From: Ferruginibacter sp.
GTDB taxonomy: Bacteria; Bacteroidota; Bacteroidia; Chitinophagales; Chitinophagaceae
DNA: 64,000 nt
Assembly (NCBI GenBank): GCA_013141435.1
Contig: JABFQZ010000001.1
Span: 186,001-250,000 of the forward strand
Reading direction: 5' to 3'
Shown: positions 8,358 to 16,428 of the stretch, piece by piece
How the letters are laid out: each line of letters opens with the position of its first letter
Position numbering within the stretch: the first letter of the stretch is position 1
Program-made: the position numbers and the translations under genes
Notes under the pieces: generated by a model
Databases searched by the model: none
Told to the model about the DNA's origin: nothing
What the model saw: the letters and a program-made list of their open reading frames with translations, nothing else

Positions 8358-9581
8358 ATGAATAACGAGCATATCATTTTACCAGAAGGGAGTTTAGAAA
8401 AACAAACCACCACCCTAAATCTTGGACCTACTCACCCTGCTACACATGGTGTGTTTCAAAATATTTTGGAAATGGATGGTGAGCGAATTTTAAAAGCTAC
8501 ATCTACAGTAGGGTATATACACAGAGCTTTTGAAAAAATTGCAGAACGTAGAGCTTTATATCAAATTACGCCTCTTACAGATAGGTTAAATTATTGCTCA
8601 TCGCCATTAAATAATATGGGTTGGCACATTACTTGCGAAAAATTATTAGGAGTACAAACCCCCAAGAGAGTAGATTACTTGCGCATAATCATCATGGAGC
8701 TTGCACGTATAAGCGATCATTTAATTTGCAATTCTATTGTAGGTGTAGATACAGGTGCATTTACAGGTTTTTTATATGTAATGCAATATAGAGAATTGAT
8801 TTACGAAATTTATGAAGAAGTTTGTGGCAGTAGGCTTACCACAAATATTGGCCGCATTGGTGGCTTCGAAAGAAATTTTACACCAAAAGCATTTGAAAAG
8901 TTAGAAAAATTTTTAAAAGAATACCCTGAAACCTTAAAGGAGTTTGATAACCTACTTCGTCGCAACCGTATTTTTATGGATCGTACCACAGGCGTAGGAC
9001 CAATATCCGCCGAAAGAGCTTTAAACTATGGTTTTACTGGTCCAAATTTACGAGCAACTGGTGTAGATTATGATGTAAGAATACACACACCATATAGTAG
9101 CTACGAAGATCTTAATTTTACAGTGCCGGTAGGTACCACAGGCGATTGTTACGATCGTTTTTTAGTAAGGCAAGATGAAATGTGGCAGAGCATAGAAATT
9201 ATAAAACAGGCATACCAAAAAGTACAAGAGTTTAAAGGCACAGATGCTGATATTTACCATGCCGATGTACCTGCATATTATTTGCCCGAAAAGAAAGATG
9301 TATATACAAAAATGGAAGCATTAATTTATCATTTTAAAATAATAATGGGCGAAACAGAAATGCCAGTAGGCGAAGTATATTCATCGGTAGAAGGCGGTAA
9401 TGGAGAGCTTGGTTACTATTTAATAAGTGATGGTGGACGCACACCTTATCGTTTGCATTTTCGCAGACCATGTTTTATTTATTATCAAGCATATCCTGAA
9501 TTAATAAAAGGAAGTATGCTTAGCGATGCAGTTATAACAATGAGTAGTTTAAATTTGATAGCCGGAGAGTTAGATGCCTAA
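8358..9581 (+). CDS. nuoD: NADH-quinone oxidoreductase subunit D
   Basis: A 407-residue 49-kDa-type subunit that forms the quinone-binding pocket with NuoB and is related to hydrogenase large subunits. Recognisable blocks are NLGPTHPATHGVFQ near the N-terminus (quinone-site His), VGYIHRAFEKIAE, the ELARISDHL region, GRIGGFERNF, and the C-terminal SLNLIAGELDA end close to the canonical DxVMGxxDR end. It starts at an ATG. The downstream spacer carries a foreign two-gene module before nuoE. Confidence 0.97.
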   Translation: MNNEHIILPEGSLEKQTTTLNLGPTHPATHGVFQNILEMDGERILKATSTVGYIHRAFEKIAERRALYQITPLTDRLNYCSSPLNNMGWHITCEKLLGVQTPKRVDYLRIIIMELARISDHLICNSIVGVDTGAFTGFLYVMQYRELIYEIYEEVCGSRLTTNIGRIGGFERNFTPKAFEKLEKFLKEYPETLKEFDNLLRRNRIFMDRTTGVGPISAERALNYGFTGPNLRATGVDYDVRIHTPYSSYEDLNFTVPVGTTGDCYDRFLVRQDEMWQSIEIIKQAYQKVQEFKGTDADIYHADVPAYYLPEKKDVYTKMEALIYHFKIIMGETEMPVGEVYSSVEGGNGELGYYLISDGGRTPYRLHFRRPCFIYYQAYPELIKGSMLSDAVITMSSLNLIAGELDA

Positions 9582-9606
9582 TGATAATTTTAATGATTAA
9601 TTAATA

Positions 9607-9825
9607 ATGGATAAGGATAGAAAAATACAAATAGTAGCTAAGCAAGTTTCCTTTAGTGAAGCTGAATATAATGCTATGATGTATATTTCAAAATTATTAT
9701 TTGAAGAAAGATTAAAAGAAGCTTTTGATTTAAGAAAGTTAAACTATTTTGGTAGTAAAGAGTTTGATTTGCCTAGAATACAAAAAGTAAAAAAAACTTT
9801 TTTAAATAAGCTCTATGAAAAATAG
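9607..9825 (+). CDS. small partner protein of a nucleotidyltransferase-type module
   Basis: A 72-residue, highly charged helical protein without membrane segments. Its middle part (LLFEERLKEAFDLRKLNYFG) resembles the small proteins often encoded before DUF6036/AbiEii-like nucleotidyltransferases in Bacteroidota, and a decayed nucleotidyltransferase starts two bases after its stop. The pair therefore looks like a toxin-antitoxin-like or accessory module inserted between nuoD and nuoE. The function is inferred from context only. The gene itself is intact. Confidence 0.6.
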   Translation: MDKDRKIQIVAKQVSFSEAEYNAMMYISKLLFEERLKEAFDLRKLNYFGSKEFDLPRIQKVKKTFLNKLYEK

Positions 9826-9826
9826 A

Positions 9827-10290
9827 ATGCCCGAGTTTCAAAAAGATTTTGAAGATTTTATAATGTTGTGTAATAAATAAGATTTGCAATACTTGGTAAT
9901 TGGTGGTTTTGCAGTAAGTATTCATGGATATCCTCGTACTACTAATGATTTGGATATTTGTATAAATAAAAATGAAGCTAATGCATCTAACTTTTACAAA
10001 TTTTAAATGATTTTGGATTTGGCTCATTGAATTTTAAAATAGAAGATTTTTTGAAAGATAATATGATAACTTAACTAAGTTATGAACCAATTAGAATTGA
10101 TATTTTGAATGATTTAAATTGAATTAATTTTGATGAAGCTTTTCGTAATAAACGAATCGTTCAAATGAATGGAATACCAACTAATTTTATTGGTTTCAAT
10201 GAGTTGATTGCAAATAAAGAAAAAGCTGGAAGAGATCAAGATTTATTAGATGTAAAAAAATTAAAAGCACAAAATAAAAATGAGCATTAA
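9827..10290 (+). pseudogene. decayed nucleotidyltransferase (DUF6036/AbiEii-like)
   Basis: Reading from ATG 9827, the frame shows LQYLVIGGFAVSIHGYPRTT followed by NDLDICIN. This is the nucleotidyltransferase core (GGxA...H, then TxDLD). The frame is broken by an early TAA (about 9878), a frameshift near 10000 that moves the coding frame to QILNDFGFGSLNFKIEDFLKD, a TAA after NMIT, and a TGA after LNDLN. The rest (INFDEAFRNKRIVQMNGIP, then GFNELIANKEKAGRDQDLLD) is clearly the C-terminal part of the same family. At least three stops and one shift make it dead. It overlaps the nuoE start by 11 bases. Confidence 0.85.
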
Positions 10291-10783
10291 ATTTTCGGAA
10301 GATAAAATAGCTGAGGTATCGAAAATTATTACCAGATACCCCGAAGGCAAACAAAAAAGCGCCTTACTACCTGTATTGCATTTAGCACAAACTACTTTTG
10401 ATGGTTGGCTAGATGTGCCAGTGATGGATTATGTAGCCACCCTTTTAAATATTGAACCCATAGAAGTGTATGAGGTAGCTAGTTTTTATAGTATGTTCAA
10501 TTTAAAACCCGTAGGCAAATATGTATTTGAAGTGTGCCATACTGGGCCTTGTATGATTAACGGTAGCGATAACATTACAGATTATATAAAGCAAAAACTA
10601 AACATAAAAGTAGGCGAAACAACTGCCGATAAAATGTTTACATTAAAAACTGTAGAGTGCCTTGGTGCTTGCGGTTATGCACCTATGATGCAGCTTGGGC
10701 AACATTATAGAGAGCATTTAACTAAAGAAAAAGTAGATGCAATAATTGAAGAATGTAGGAATGCAACAATAAGGAATAACTAA
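10280..10783 (+). CDS. nuoE: NADH-quinone oxidoreductase subunit E
   Basis: A 167-residue thioredoxin-like [2Fe-2S] subunit of the NADH dehydrogenase module. The four cluster cysteines are seen in CHTGPCM and CLGACGYAPM. VYEVASFYSMFNLKPVGKY is the family hallmark. The ATG at 10280 lies inside the last codons of the upstream nucleotidyltransferase pseudogene. Its stop TAA overlaps the ATG of the next gene (TAATG), so the aspartyl-protease-like gene is translationally coupled to it. Confidence 0.96.
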   Translation: MSIKFSEDKIAEVSKIITRYPEGKQKSALLPVLHLAQTTFDGWLDVPVMDYVATLLNIEPIEVYEVASFYSMFNLKPVGKYVFEVCHTGPCMINGSDNITDYIKQKLNIKVGETTADKMFTLKTVECLGACGYAPMMQLGQHYREHLTKEKVDAIIEECRNATIRNN

Positions 10784-11154
10784 TGGGAATTACAAATGCA
10801 ATATTAAAAGTAAAGGAGCACCGTAAATCAGTTAAGGTGGCTGAAGTTAACTTTCTGGTTGATAGTGGTGCTGTATATAGTTTAGTGCCTGGCAAAATTT
10901 TAGATGAATTAGAAATAGAACCCTACAAAGAAATGAGTTTTTCATTAGCAGATGGAAGCACATTAAAAAGAAAAGTTTGTAGTGCTTATTTTGAATTTGA
11001 AGGAGAAGGTGGTCCTGCCCCTGTTGTATATGGGGAGGTAGGTGATGAACCTTTGCTTGGAGCAACAACATTAGAATCATTGGGGTTAATTTTAAATCCA
11101 TTTACACGAACATTGCATCCAATGAGGATGTTAATGGCGAAATTGAAAAAATAA
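10783..11154 (+). CDS. retropepsin-like aspartyl protease (clan AA)
   Basis: A 123-residue protein with the single catalytic motif of retropepsin-like proteases, FLVDSGAVYSLVP (residues about 25-37), and the second family signature LLGATTLESLGL near residue 88. This matches the bacterial/archaeal clan AA aspartic protease family whose members act as dimers, each supplying one Asp. There is no signal peptide, so it is cytosolic. It is fused to the nuo locus through a TAATG overlap with nuoE. Its substrate is unknown and it is not a complex I subunit. Confidence 0.8.
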   Translation: MGITNAILKVKEHRKSVKVAEVNFLVDSGAVYSLVPGKILDELEIEPYKEMSFSLADGSTLKRKVCSAYFEFEGEGGPAPVVYGEVGDEPLLGATTLESLGLILNPFTRTLHPMRMLMAKLKK

Positions 11155-11156
11155 TC

Positions 11157-11576
11157 ATGCAAGCAATTATACCATACATCAATTTTAATGGCAACGGAGC
11201 CGAAGCATTGGCTTTTTATGCTACTGCTTTAAACGGAAAAACAGTGCATTCTCAAACATTTGGCGAAAGCGGAATGCCAATAGCTGAAGATGCAAAAGAT
11301 AGAATAATGCATGCATTATTTGAAGCAGATAAATTGCAGTTTATGATTAGCGATTGCCAACCTGGGAAAGAAGTATCAAGTGGCACACAAGTGCATTTAT
11401 CTTTAAATTTTGATAATTTAGAATTGATAAACACAACATTTACAAACTTGGCCGATGGCGGAAAAGTAACAATGGAATTGCAAGATACTTTTTGGGGTGC
11501 AAGGTTTGGAATGTTGGAAGATAAATTTGGCGTGAATTGGATGTTTAATTTTGATTATCCGAAGGAGAATAATTAA
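11157..11576 (+). CDS. PhnB-like VOC (glyoxalase-fold) protein
   Basis: A 139-residue protein of the vicinal-oxygen-chelate superfamily, PhnB-like branch. The start IPYINFNGNGAEALAFYATA, the middle DRIMHALFEADKLQFMISD and the C-terminal WGARFGMLEDKFGVNWMFN are characteristic. These proteins are usually assigned no reaction. The gene begins 2 bases after the protease stop, so it is part of the same inserted cluster between nuoE and nuoF. Confidence 0.85.
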   Translation: MQAIIPYINFNGNGAEALAFYATALNGKTVHSQTFGESGMPIAEDAKDRIMHALFEADKLQFMISDCQPGKEVSSGTQVHLSLNFDNLELINTTFTNLADGGKVTMELQDTFWGARFGMLEDKFGVNWMFNFDYPKENN

Positions 11577-11585
11577 TATATATTC

Positions 11586-11771
11586 ATGAAGAGAAATTGG
11601 GAATTAGTCTTTTTAGATATTTTATTTGTATGTTTTTTTGCTTATGGCATTTACAGATATGTGTATGAAACAAATAATAGAGTTCTTGTATTAAGGTTAA
11701 GTCTTTTACTTTTTGCTTATGTAGCTTATGATCATTATAAGTTGTATAAAAATCAAAAGAGAATATATTGA
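11586..11771 (+). CDS. small two-TM membrane protein
   Basis: A 61-residue protein with two hydrophobic helices (about residues 8-24 and 34-48) and a basic C-terminus. No recognised family. It lies 9 bases after the PhnB-like gene in the nuoE-nuoF interval. Confidence 0.5.
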   Translation: MKRNWELVFLDILFVCFFAYGIYRYVYETNNRVLVLRLSLLLFAYVAYDHYKLYKNQKRIY

Positions 11772-11905
11772 TAATAGTGATTGAATAATAAAAGCAAAAT
11801 AGATAACTGAAGATGAAATTTGCGACGCCACTGAAGCCGAACAATGAACAAATGTTCAAAACAAAAAAAATAATAATGCGTAAGCATTTTAAATAAAATA
11901 AAAAT

Positions 11906-11943
11906 CCTTTGCGAACTTTGTAATCTTAGTTCCTTGGCGTGAA
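11906..11943 (+). repeat. GCGAACTTTG/GGCGTG repeat before nuoF
   Basis: TTTGCGAACTTTGTAATC followed by CTTGGCGTGAAATAAAT runs directly up to the nuoF ATG. The same arrangement, about 70% alike, stands before nuoG at 13736-13773, and an inverted relative follows nuoF at 13302-13332. It belongs to a repeat family built on CGCAAAG words. Confidence 0.6.
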
Positions 11944-11949
11944 ATAAAT

Positions 11950-13299
11950 ATGAGTAAAAAATTATTATTAGCAAAAGCACATGTACCTGGTATTCGTACT
12001 TACGAAGTGTACCGGCATGAAGGTGGTTATACAAGTGTAGAAAAAGCACTTAAAATGACTACCGATGAAGTTGTAGAGGAAGTAAAAAAAAGTGGCTTAC
12101 GGGGTAGAGGTGGTGCAGGGTTTCCAACTGGTATGAAATGGAGTTTTATAGCCAAGCCCGAAGGCGTACCTAGGCATTTGGTTGTAAATGCCGATGAAAG
12201 TGAGCCTGGTACTTTTAAAGATAGGTATTTGATGGAGTTTATACCTCATTTACTAATAGAAGGTATGATAGTATCGTCGTATGCATTAGGCAGTAACGTA
12301 AGCTACATATATATACGTGGCGAATATGCTTGGATAACCAATATTTTGGAACAAGCTATTGACGAAGCCAAAGCTAACGGATGGCTCGGAAAAAATATAC
12401 AAGGCAGCGGATTTGATTGCGAAATTTATGTGCAGCGTGGAGGAGGAGCATATATTTGTGGCGAAGAAACAGCACTGATAGAAAGCCTAGAAGGCAAGAG
12501 AGGAAATCCTCGTATTAAACCACCTTTTCCTGCTGTAAAAGGAGTGTGGGAAAGACCAACAGTAGTAAACAATGTAGAATCTATTGCAGCAGTAGTACCA
12601 ATTATAAACGAAGGTGGGGAAGAGTATGCAAAAATTGGCATTGGGCGTAGTACAGGTACCAAACTAATTTCGGCATGTGGTAATATAAACAAGCCGGGTA
12701 TTTACGAAATTGACATGACCATTTCTGTAGAGGAATTTATTTACAGCGATGAATATTGTGGAGGTATTGCCAACGGTAAAAAACTAAAAGCATGTATTCC
12801 GGGTGGATCAAGTGTGCCCATTTTACCTGCAAATTTATTGCTTACAACTGCTAAAGGCGAAAAGCGTTTAATGAACTACGAAAGCCTTAGCGATGGAGGT
12901 TTTGCTACAGGTAGTATGATGGGTAGTGGTGGATTTATAGTGTTAGATGAAGATCAATGCATTGTTAGAAATACATACACACTAGCTCGTTTTTATCGCC
13001 ACGAAAGTTGCGGCCAATGTAGCCCATGCCGTGAAGGTACAGGGTGGATGGAAAAGATTTTACAAAAAATAGAAACAGGAAAAGGAGAGATGAGCGATAT
13101 AGATTTGCTTTGGGATATTCAACGCAAAATTGAAGGAAATACCATTTGCCCACTTGGCGATGCTGCTGCATGGCCTGTGGCAGCGGCTATTCGTCATTTT
13201 AGAGATGAGTTTGAATGGCATGTAAACAATCCTACTTTGTGTTTGACAGAAAATTATGGATTGAGGCATTATGCTGATAAAATACATGTGCCGGTGTAA
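11950..13299 (+). CDS. nuoF: NADH-quinone oxidoreductase subunit F
   Basis: A 449-residue subunit that binds NADH and FMN and carries the N3 [4Fe-4S] cluster. GLRGRGGAGFPTGMKW is the NADH/FMN-binding glycine-rich region, NADESEPGTFKDR is conserved, YICGEETALIESLEG follows, and the cluster cysteines lie in ESCGQCSPCREGTGWM plus NTICPLGD. Full length. The spacer before it contains a CGCAAAG-type repeat. Confidence 0.97.
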   Translation: MSKKLLLAKAHVPGIRTYEVYRHEGGYTSVEKALKMTTDEVVEEVKKSGLRGRGGAGFPTGMKWSFIAKPEGVPRHLVVNADESEPGTFKDRYLMEFIPHLLIEGMIVSSYALGSNVSYIYIRGEYAWITNILEQAIDEAKANGWLGKNIQGSGFDCEIYVQRGGGAYICGEETALIESLEGKRGNPRIKPPFPAVKGVWERPTVVNNVESIAAVVPIINEGGEEYAKIGIGRSTGTKLISACGNINKPGIYEIDMTISVEEFIYSDEYCGGIANGKKLKACIPGGSSVPILPANLLLTTAKGEKRLMNYESLSDGGFATGSMMGSGGFIVLDEDQCIVRNTYTLARFYRHESCGQCSPCREGTGWMEKILQKIETGKGEMSDIDLLWDIQRKIEGNTICPLGDAAAWPVAAAIRHFRDEFEWHVNNPTLCLTENYGLRHYADKIHVPV

Positions 13300-13301
13300 T
13301 T

Positions 13302-13332
13302 GCACGCAAAGTATTTAAGAAAAGCAAAGGGG
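13302..13332 (-). repeat. inverted repeat flanking the GxxExxY gene, left arm
   Basis: GCACGCAAAGTATTTAAGAA followed by AAGCAAAGGGG. Its reverse complement aligns with 13741-13771 on the other side of the GxxExxY gene (CTTTGC...CTTT/GCTTTGCGTG). The two arms are in inverted orientation. Confidence 0.65.
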
Positions 13333-13348
13333 CAAAAGTTAATTTAAT

Positions 13349-13734
13349 ATGATAAGTTTATCTGAAAATGAAATTTCGAAAATTGTTGTAGATGTGGCTT
13401 ATAGAATTCATAAACAGTATGGGGCAGGGTTATTTGAAAGTGTTTACGAAGAAATATTTTGTTACGAATTAACAGTTTTAAACTTGCCTTTTGCTAAACA
13501 AAAGGCATAAAAGTAGTTCATGAAGGTGTAGATATGGGTATTGGCTTTATCCCTGATATTATTGTTTTAGATAAATTAATAATTGAATTAAAATCTGTAG
13601 AAAAATTAGCAGAGGTTCACTCCAAACAATTATTAACCTATTTAAGATTAACAAATATAAAACTTGGCTTGTTAATTAATTTTAATGTGCCTTTAATAAA
13701 AGATGGAATTCACAGAATTGTAAATAACTTATAA
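13349..13734 (+). pseudogene. GxxExxY protein (PD-(D/E)xK-like), frameshifted
   Basis: Family of about 125 residues named for the motif GAGLFESVY, seen here at residues 25-33. The first reading frame from ATG 13349 runs 53 codons to a TAA at 13508. The coding frame continues one base back as KGIKVVHEGVDMGIGFIPDI, and later carries the PD...IELKS nuclease-like signature before the stop at 13734. The break falls in an A-run at about 13500-13503 and looks like a one-base loss. It sits between nuoF and nuoG, flanked by inverted CGCAAAG-type repeats, an arrangement that suggests insertion as a unit. A sequencing error at the homopolymer cannot be excluded. Confidence 0.85.
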
Positions 13735-13735
13735 A

Positions 13736-13773
13736 ACTTAACGCACTTTGCAATCTTATTTGCTTTGCGTGGA
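13736..13773 (+). repeat. inverted repeat flanking the GxxExxY gene, right arm
   Basis: CGCACTTTGCAATCTTATTT followed by GCTTTGCGTGGAA, immediately before the nuoG ATG. It is inverted relative to 13302-13332 and direct relative to 11906-11943. Confidence 0.65.
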
Positions 13774-13780
13774 ATTTATT

Positions 13781-14842
13781 ATGTCTGAAGAAATAAAAAA
13801 ATCAACATTTACCGTAACGGTAGATAACATTACATTAGAAGTGCCACCAGGTACAACTGTACTTAATGCTGCACGTATGATTGGTGGCGATGTTACACCT
13901 CCGGCCATGTGCTACTACAGTAAGTTACAGGGTAGTGGTGGCAAATGTAGAACATGCTTGGTAGAAGTAGCAGCAGGCTCCACAGCCGACCCAAGGCCTA
14001 TGCCAAAGCTAGTAGCAAGTTGTCGCCAAACAGTAATGGATGGAATGATTGTAAAAAACATTACCAGCGAAAAAGTGCAAGATGCTCGGGCAGGTGTAGT
14101 AGAGTTTTTGTTGCTCAATCATCCATTGGATTGCCCTATTTGCGACCAAGCCGGCGAATGCCATTTGCAAGACTTAGGTTACAATCATGGCAAAGCTGGC
14201 ACTCGTTACCAATTTGCACGCCGTACATTTAAAAAAGAAGATATTGGACCATACATTCAACTGCACATGACAAGGTGCATACTATGTTACCGTTGTACTT
14301 ATGTAGCCGATCAAATTACCGATAACAGAGTACATGGCATTGTGGATAGAGGCGACCATGCAGCAATTTCAACCTACATAAGCAAAGCTATCGACAATGA
14401 TTTTAGTGGAAATATGATAGATGTATGTCCAGTAGGTGCATTAACCGATAAAACTTTCCGATTTAAAAACAGAGTTTGGTTTACAAAACCTGTAGATGCA
14501 CATCGCAATTGCGAAAACCCAAAATGTTGTGGCAAAGCTACATTGTGGCTAAGAGGTAATGAAGTATTTAGAGTAACGGCACGTAAAGATGAATGGGGCG
14601 AAGTAAAAAGCTATGACGGAAAAACAGGTTGGATTTGTAACACTTGCCGTTTCGATAAAAAACAAACAACAGATTGGACAGTTGAAGGTGTTACAAAAAC
14701 AAGCCGCCACTCAGTAGTAGGTGTAAATAAATATGAAGTGTTGAATAAACCTAAAGAAACCATGACAAAAGTTATGAATGGAAGAGATCCAAAATTGTTA
14801 ATGAATATTCATGAGGTAAGCGAAGTAAATCCTACTAAATAA
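13781..14842 (+). CDS. nuoG: NADH-quinone oxidoreductase subunit G (short form)
   Basis: A 353-residue Fe-S subunit, starting at ATG 13781 (MSEEIKKS). Visible clusters are the ferredoxin-like [2Fe-2S] site (CYYSKLQGSGGKCRTC and SCRQ), the His-Cys N5 site (HPLDCPICDQAGEC), and the N4 site (CILCYRC plus VCPVGAL), then a CENPKCCG...CNTCRFD pair at the start of the molybdopterin-oxidoreductase-like part. The large C-terminal domain of E. coli NuoG (about 900 residues) is absent. Shortened NuoG is usual in Bacteroidota, so this is not a truncation. Confidence 0.94.
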   Translation: MSEEIKKSTFTVTVDNITLEVPPGTTVLNAARMIGGDVTPPAMCYYSKLQGSGGKCRTCLVEVAAGSTADPRPMPKLVASCRQTVMDGMIVKNITSEKVQDARAGVVEFLLLNHPLDCPICDQAGECHLQDLGYNHGKAGTRYQFARRTFKKEDIGPYIQLHMTRCILCYRCTYVADQITDNRVHGIVDRGDHAAISTYISKAIDNDFSGNMIDVCPVGALTDKTFRFKNRVWFTKPVDAHRNCENPKCCGKATLWLRGNEVFRVTARKDEWGEVKSYDGKTGWICNTCRFDKKQTTDWTVEGVTKTSRHSVVGVNKYEVLNKPKETMTKVMNGRDPKLLMNIHEVSEVNPTK

Positions 14843-14937
14843 TGATAACAAACTAACAAATAAATTTATTGAAAGATGCAATTTTATTTGCAACCAAAAT
14901 CGAAAAATACATAACCGAAAAAATTGTACTCTAAAAT

Positions 14938-15999
14938 ATGTTCCTTACAATAGCAATAGCCACCATAATCGAAAAACTAATACTCATTACAATAGTAGTA
15001 ATGGGATCGCTTGTAATAGCCATGTACACTACATTTGCCGAGCGTAAAGTAGCAGGGCTTTTGCAAGATAGACCAGGGCCAAACCGTGCAGGTCCATTTG
15101 GTCTATTTCAACCATTGGCCGATGGGTTAAAACTCTTTTTTAAAGAAGAAATAATACCAAACTTTTCATCTAAAATATTATTCGTACTTGGCCCAGCTCT
15201 AGCCATGATGACAGCAATAATGACAAGCGCAGTTATACCTTGGGGCGACAAATTACAACTTTTCAACAAAGATATTTCCCTACAAATAGCCGATATAAAC
15301 ATAGGAATACTATACGTTTTTGGGGTAGTAAGTTTGGGCGTATATGGCATAATGATAGGCAGTTGGGCAAGCAACAATAAATACTCCTTAATGGGCGGTT
15401 TGCGTGCCGCATCACAAATAATAAGTTACGAATTACCAATGGGTATAGCACTCATTGCACTACTTATGCTCACAGGCACACTAAGCCTAAAAGAAATGGT
15501 GGTACAACAACAAGCTGGCTATTGGAATATTATTTACCAACCATTAGGCTTTTTAATATTCATCATTTGTGCATTTGCCGAGTGCAATCGTACACCTTTC
15601 GATTTGGCAGAAGCTGAAAGCGAACTAATTGGAGGTTACCACACCGAGTATTCATCCATGAAACTGGGCTTCTATTTATTTGCAGAATATATAAATATGT
15701 TTATAAGCAGTGCCGTAATGGCTACACTATATTTCGGTGGGTACGATATGCCGTTTTTTAATGAAGCTGCACATGCCAATTGGGGCAATTGGTTAGCACT
15801 TATTGGTATAGTTGCTTTTATGTTTAAAATAATAATATTTATATTTATTTTTATGTGGGTTCGGTGGACAGTACCAAGGTTTAGATACGATCAACTAATG
15901 AACCTAGGTTGGCGTATTTTAATACCATTGGCACTATTTAATATGCTAGCAACAGGTACAATAATTTTAGCAAAAGCCAATCACTTATTGTGGTGGTAA
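14938..15999 (+). CDS. nuoH: NADH-quinone oxidoreductase subunit H
   Basis: A 353-residue membrane subunit (ND1-like) that joins the quinone site to the proton-pumping arm. Typical motifs: QDRPGPNRAGPFGLFQPLAD near residue 40, and ECNRTPFDLAEAESELI (acidic E-channel residues) near residue 220. About eight membrane helices. It starts at an ATG 95 bases after nuoG. Confidence 0.97.
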   Translation: MFLTIAIATIIEKLILITIVVMGSLVIAMYTTFAERKVAGLLQDRPGPNRAGPFGLFQPLADGLKLFFKEEIIPNFSSKILFVLGPALAMMTAIMTSAVIPWGDKLQLFNKDISLQIADINIGILYVFGVVSLGVYGIMIGSWASNNKYSLMGGLRAASQIISYELPMGIALIALLMLTGTLSLKEMVVQQQAGYWNIIYQPLGFLIFIICAFAECNRTPFDLAEAESELIGGYHTEYSSMKLGFYLFAEYINMFISSAVMATLYFGGYDMPFFNEAAHANWGNWLALIGIVAFMFKIIIFIFIFMWVRWTVPRFRYDQLMNLGWRILIPLALFNMLATGTIILAKANHLLWW

Positions 16000-16048
16000 T
16001 GTATTTCAAGTTGAAGGTTAAAGGTTAAGTGTTGAATATAAAATACCA

Positions 16049-16090
16049 ATCTCAATACACACATCTCAATACTAATATCTAAAATCTAAT
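16049..16090 (+). repeat. degenerate heptad repeat tract, nuoH-nuoI spacer
   Basis: Six consecutive 7-mers: ATCTCAA TACACAC ATCTCAA and TACTAAT ATCTAAA ATCTAAT. The same kind of tract lies before nuoK, nuoL and nuoN. Confidence 0.7.
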
Positions 16091-16127
16091 ATTGGGCTTT
16101 CAACATCAGTTCTTTGTAAAACATTTG

Positions 16128-16232
16128 TTCGGGCTATTCGCTACAATCTTTTTTTGTTTCAAAAGCAAACAAAAAAAGTATTTCCGCTACTATCCCGCAG
16201 CCAATCAACGGTAAATCTTTAATCAACATTTA
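16128..16232 (+). repeat. dispersed hairpin element, copy B
   Basis: TTCGGGCTATTCGCTACAAT precedes a perfect 12-bp stem (16148-16159 with 16167-16178, 7-base loop), then TATTTCCGCTACTATCCCGC, and after about 15 bases AATCTTTAATCAACATTTA. Same architecture as 2395-2497, and as 56463-56560 reversed. Confidence 0.75.
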
Positions 16233-16428
16233 CAGCGCAAAAGTAAAAACTGTGTTCACTGTTATCACTGTTTCGCTGAGTGAAAAAAAAAATCCTAAAT
16301 TTGCAAAAACTAATAAATAAAAACTTGAATTTAAACCATAAATAATTAGCATAAATCAACATATTATTTCAAAAAAATTAAAAATTACTGCTCACACATT
16401 ATAGAGCAATTAGAAAAAGAAATATAAA

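Larger units (their letters stand above)
16000..16428. other. 429-bp nuoH-nuoI spacer with repeats
   Basis: No gene is visible. From left to right it holds a heptad-repeat tract (16049-16090), copy B of the hairpin element (16128-16232), and a 24-base segment (16261-16284) that recurs reversed at 29777-29800. The last 140 bases are AT-rich and could hold a promoter for nuoI onward, but I see no clear box. Confidence 0.6.

Noticed and set aside
10093-10125. TGA in the nucleotidyltransferase frame as selenocysteine or recoded codon
   Set aside because: The gene also has TAA stops and a frameshift, and no selenocysteine structure is visible; decay explains it.
13496-13512. Programmed -1 frameshift in the GxxExxY gene
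   Set aside because: The A-run could slip, but there is no clear downstream stem and other members of the family are not known to need recoding.
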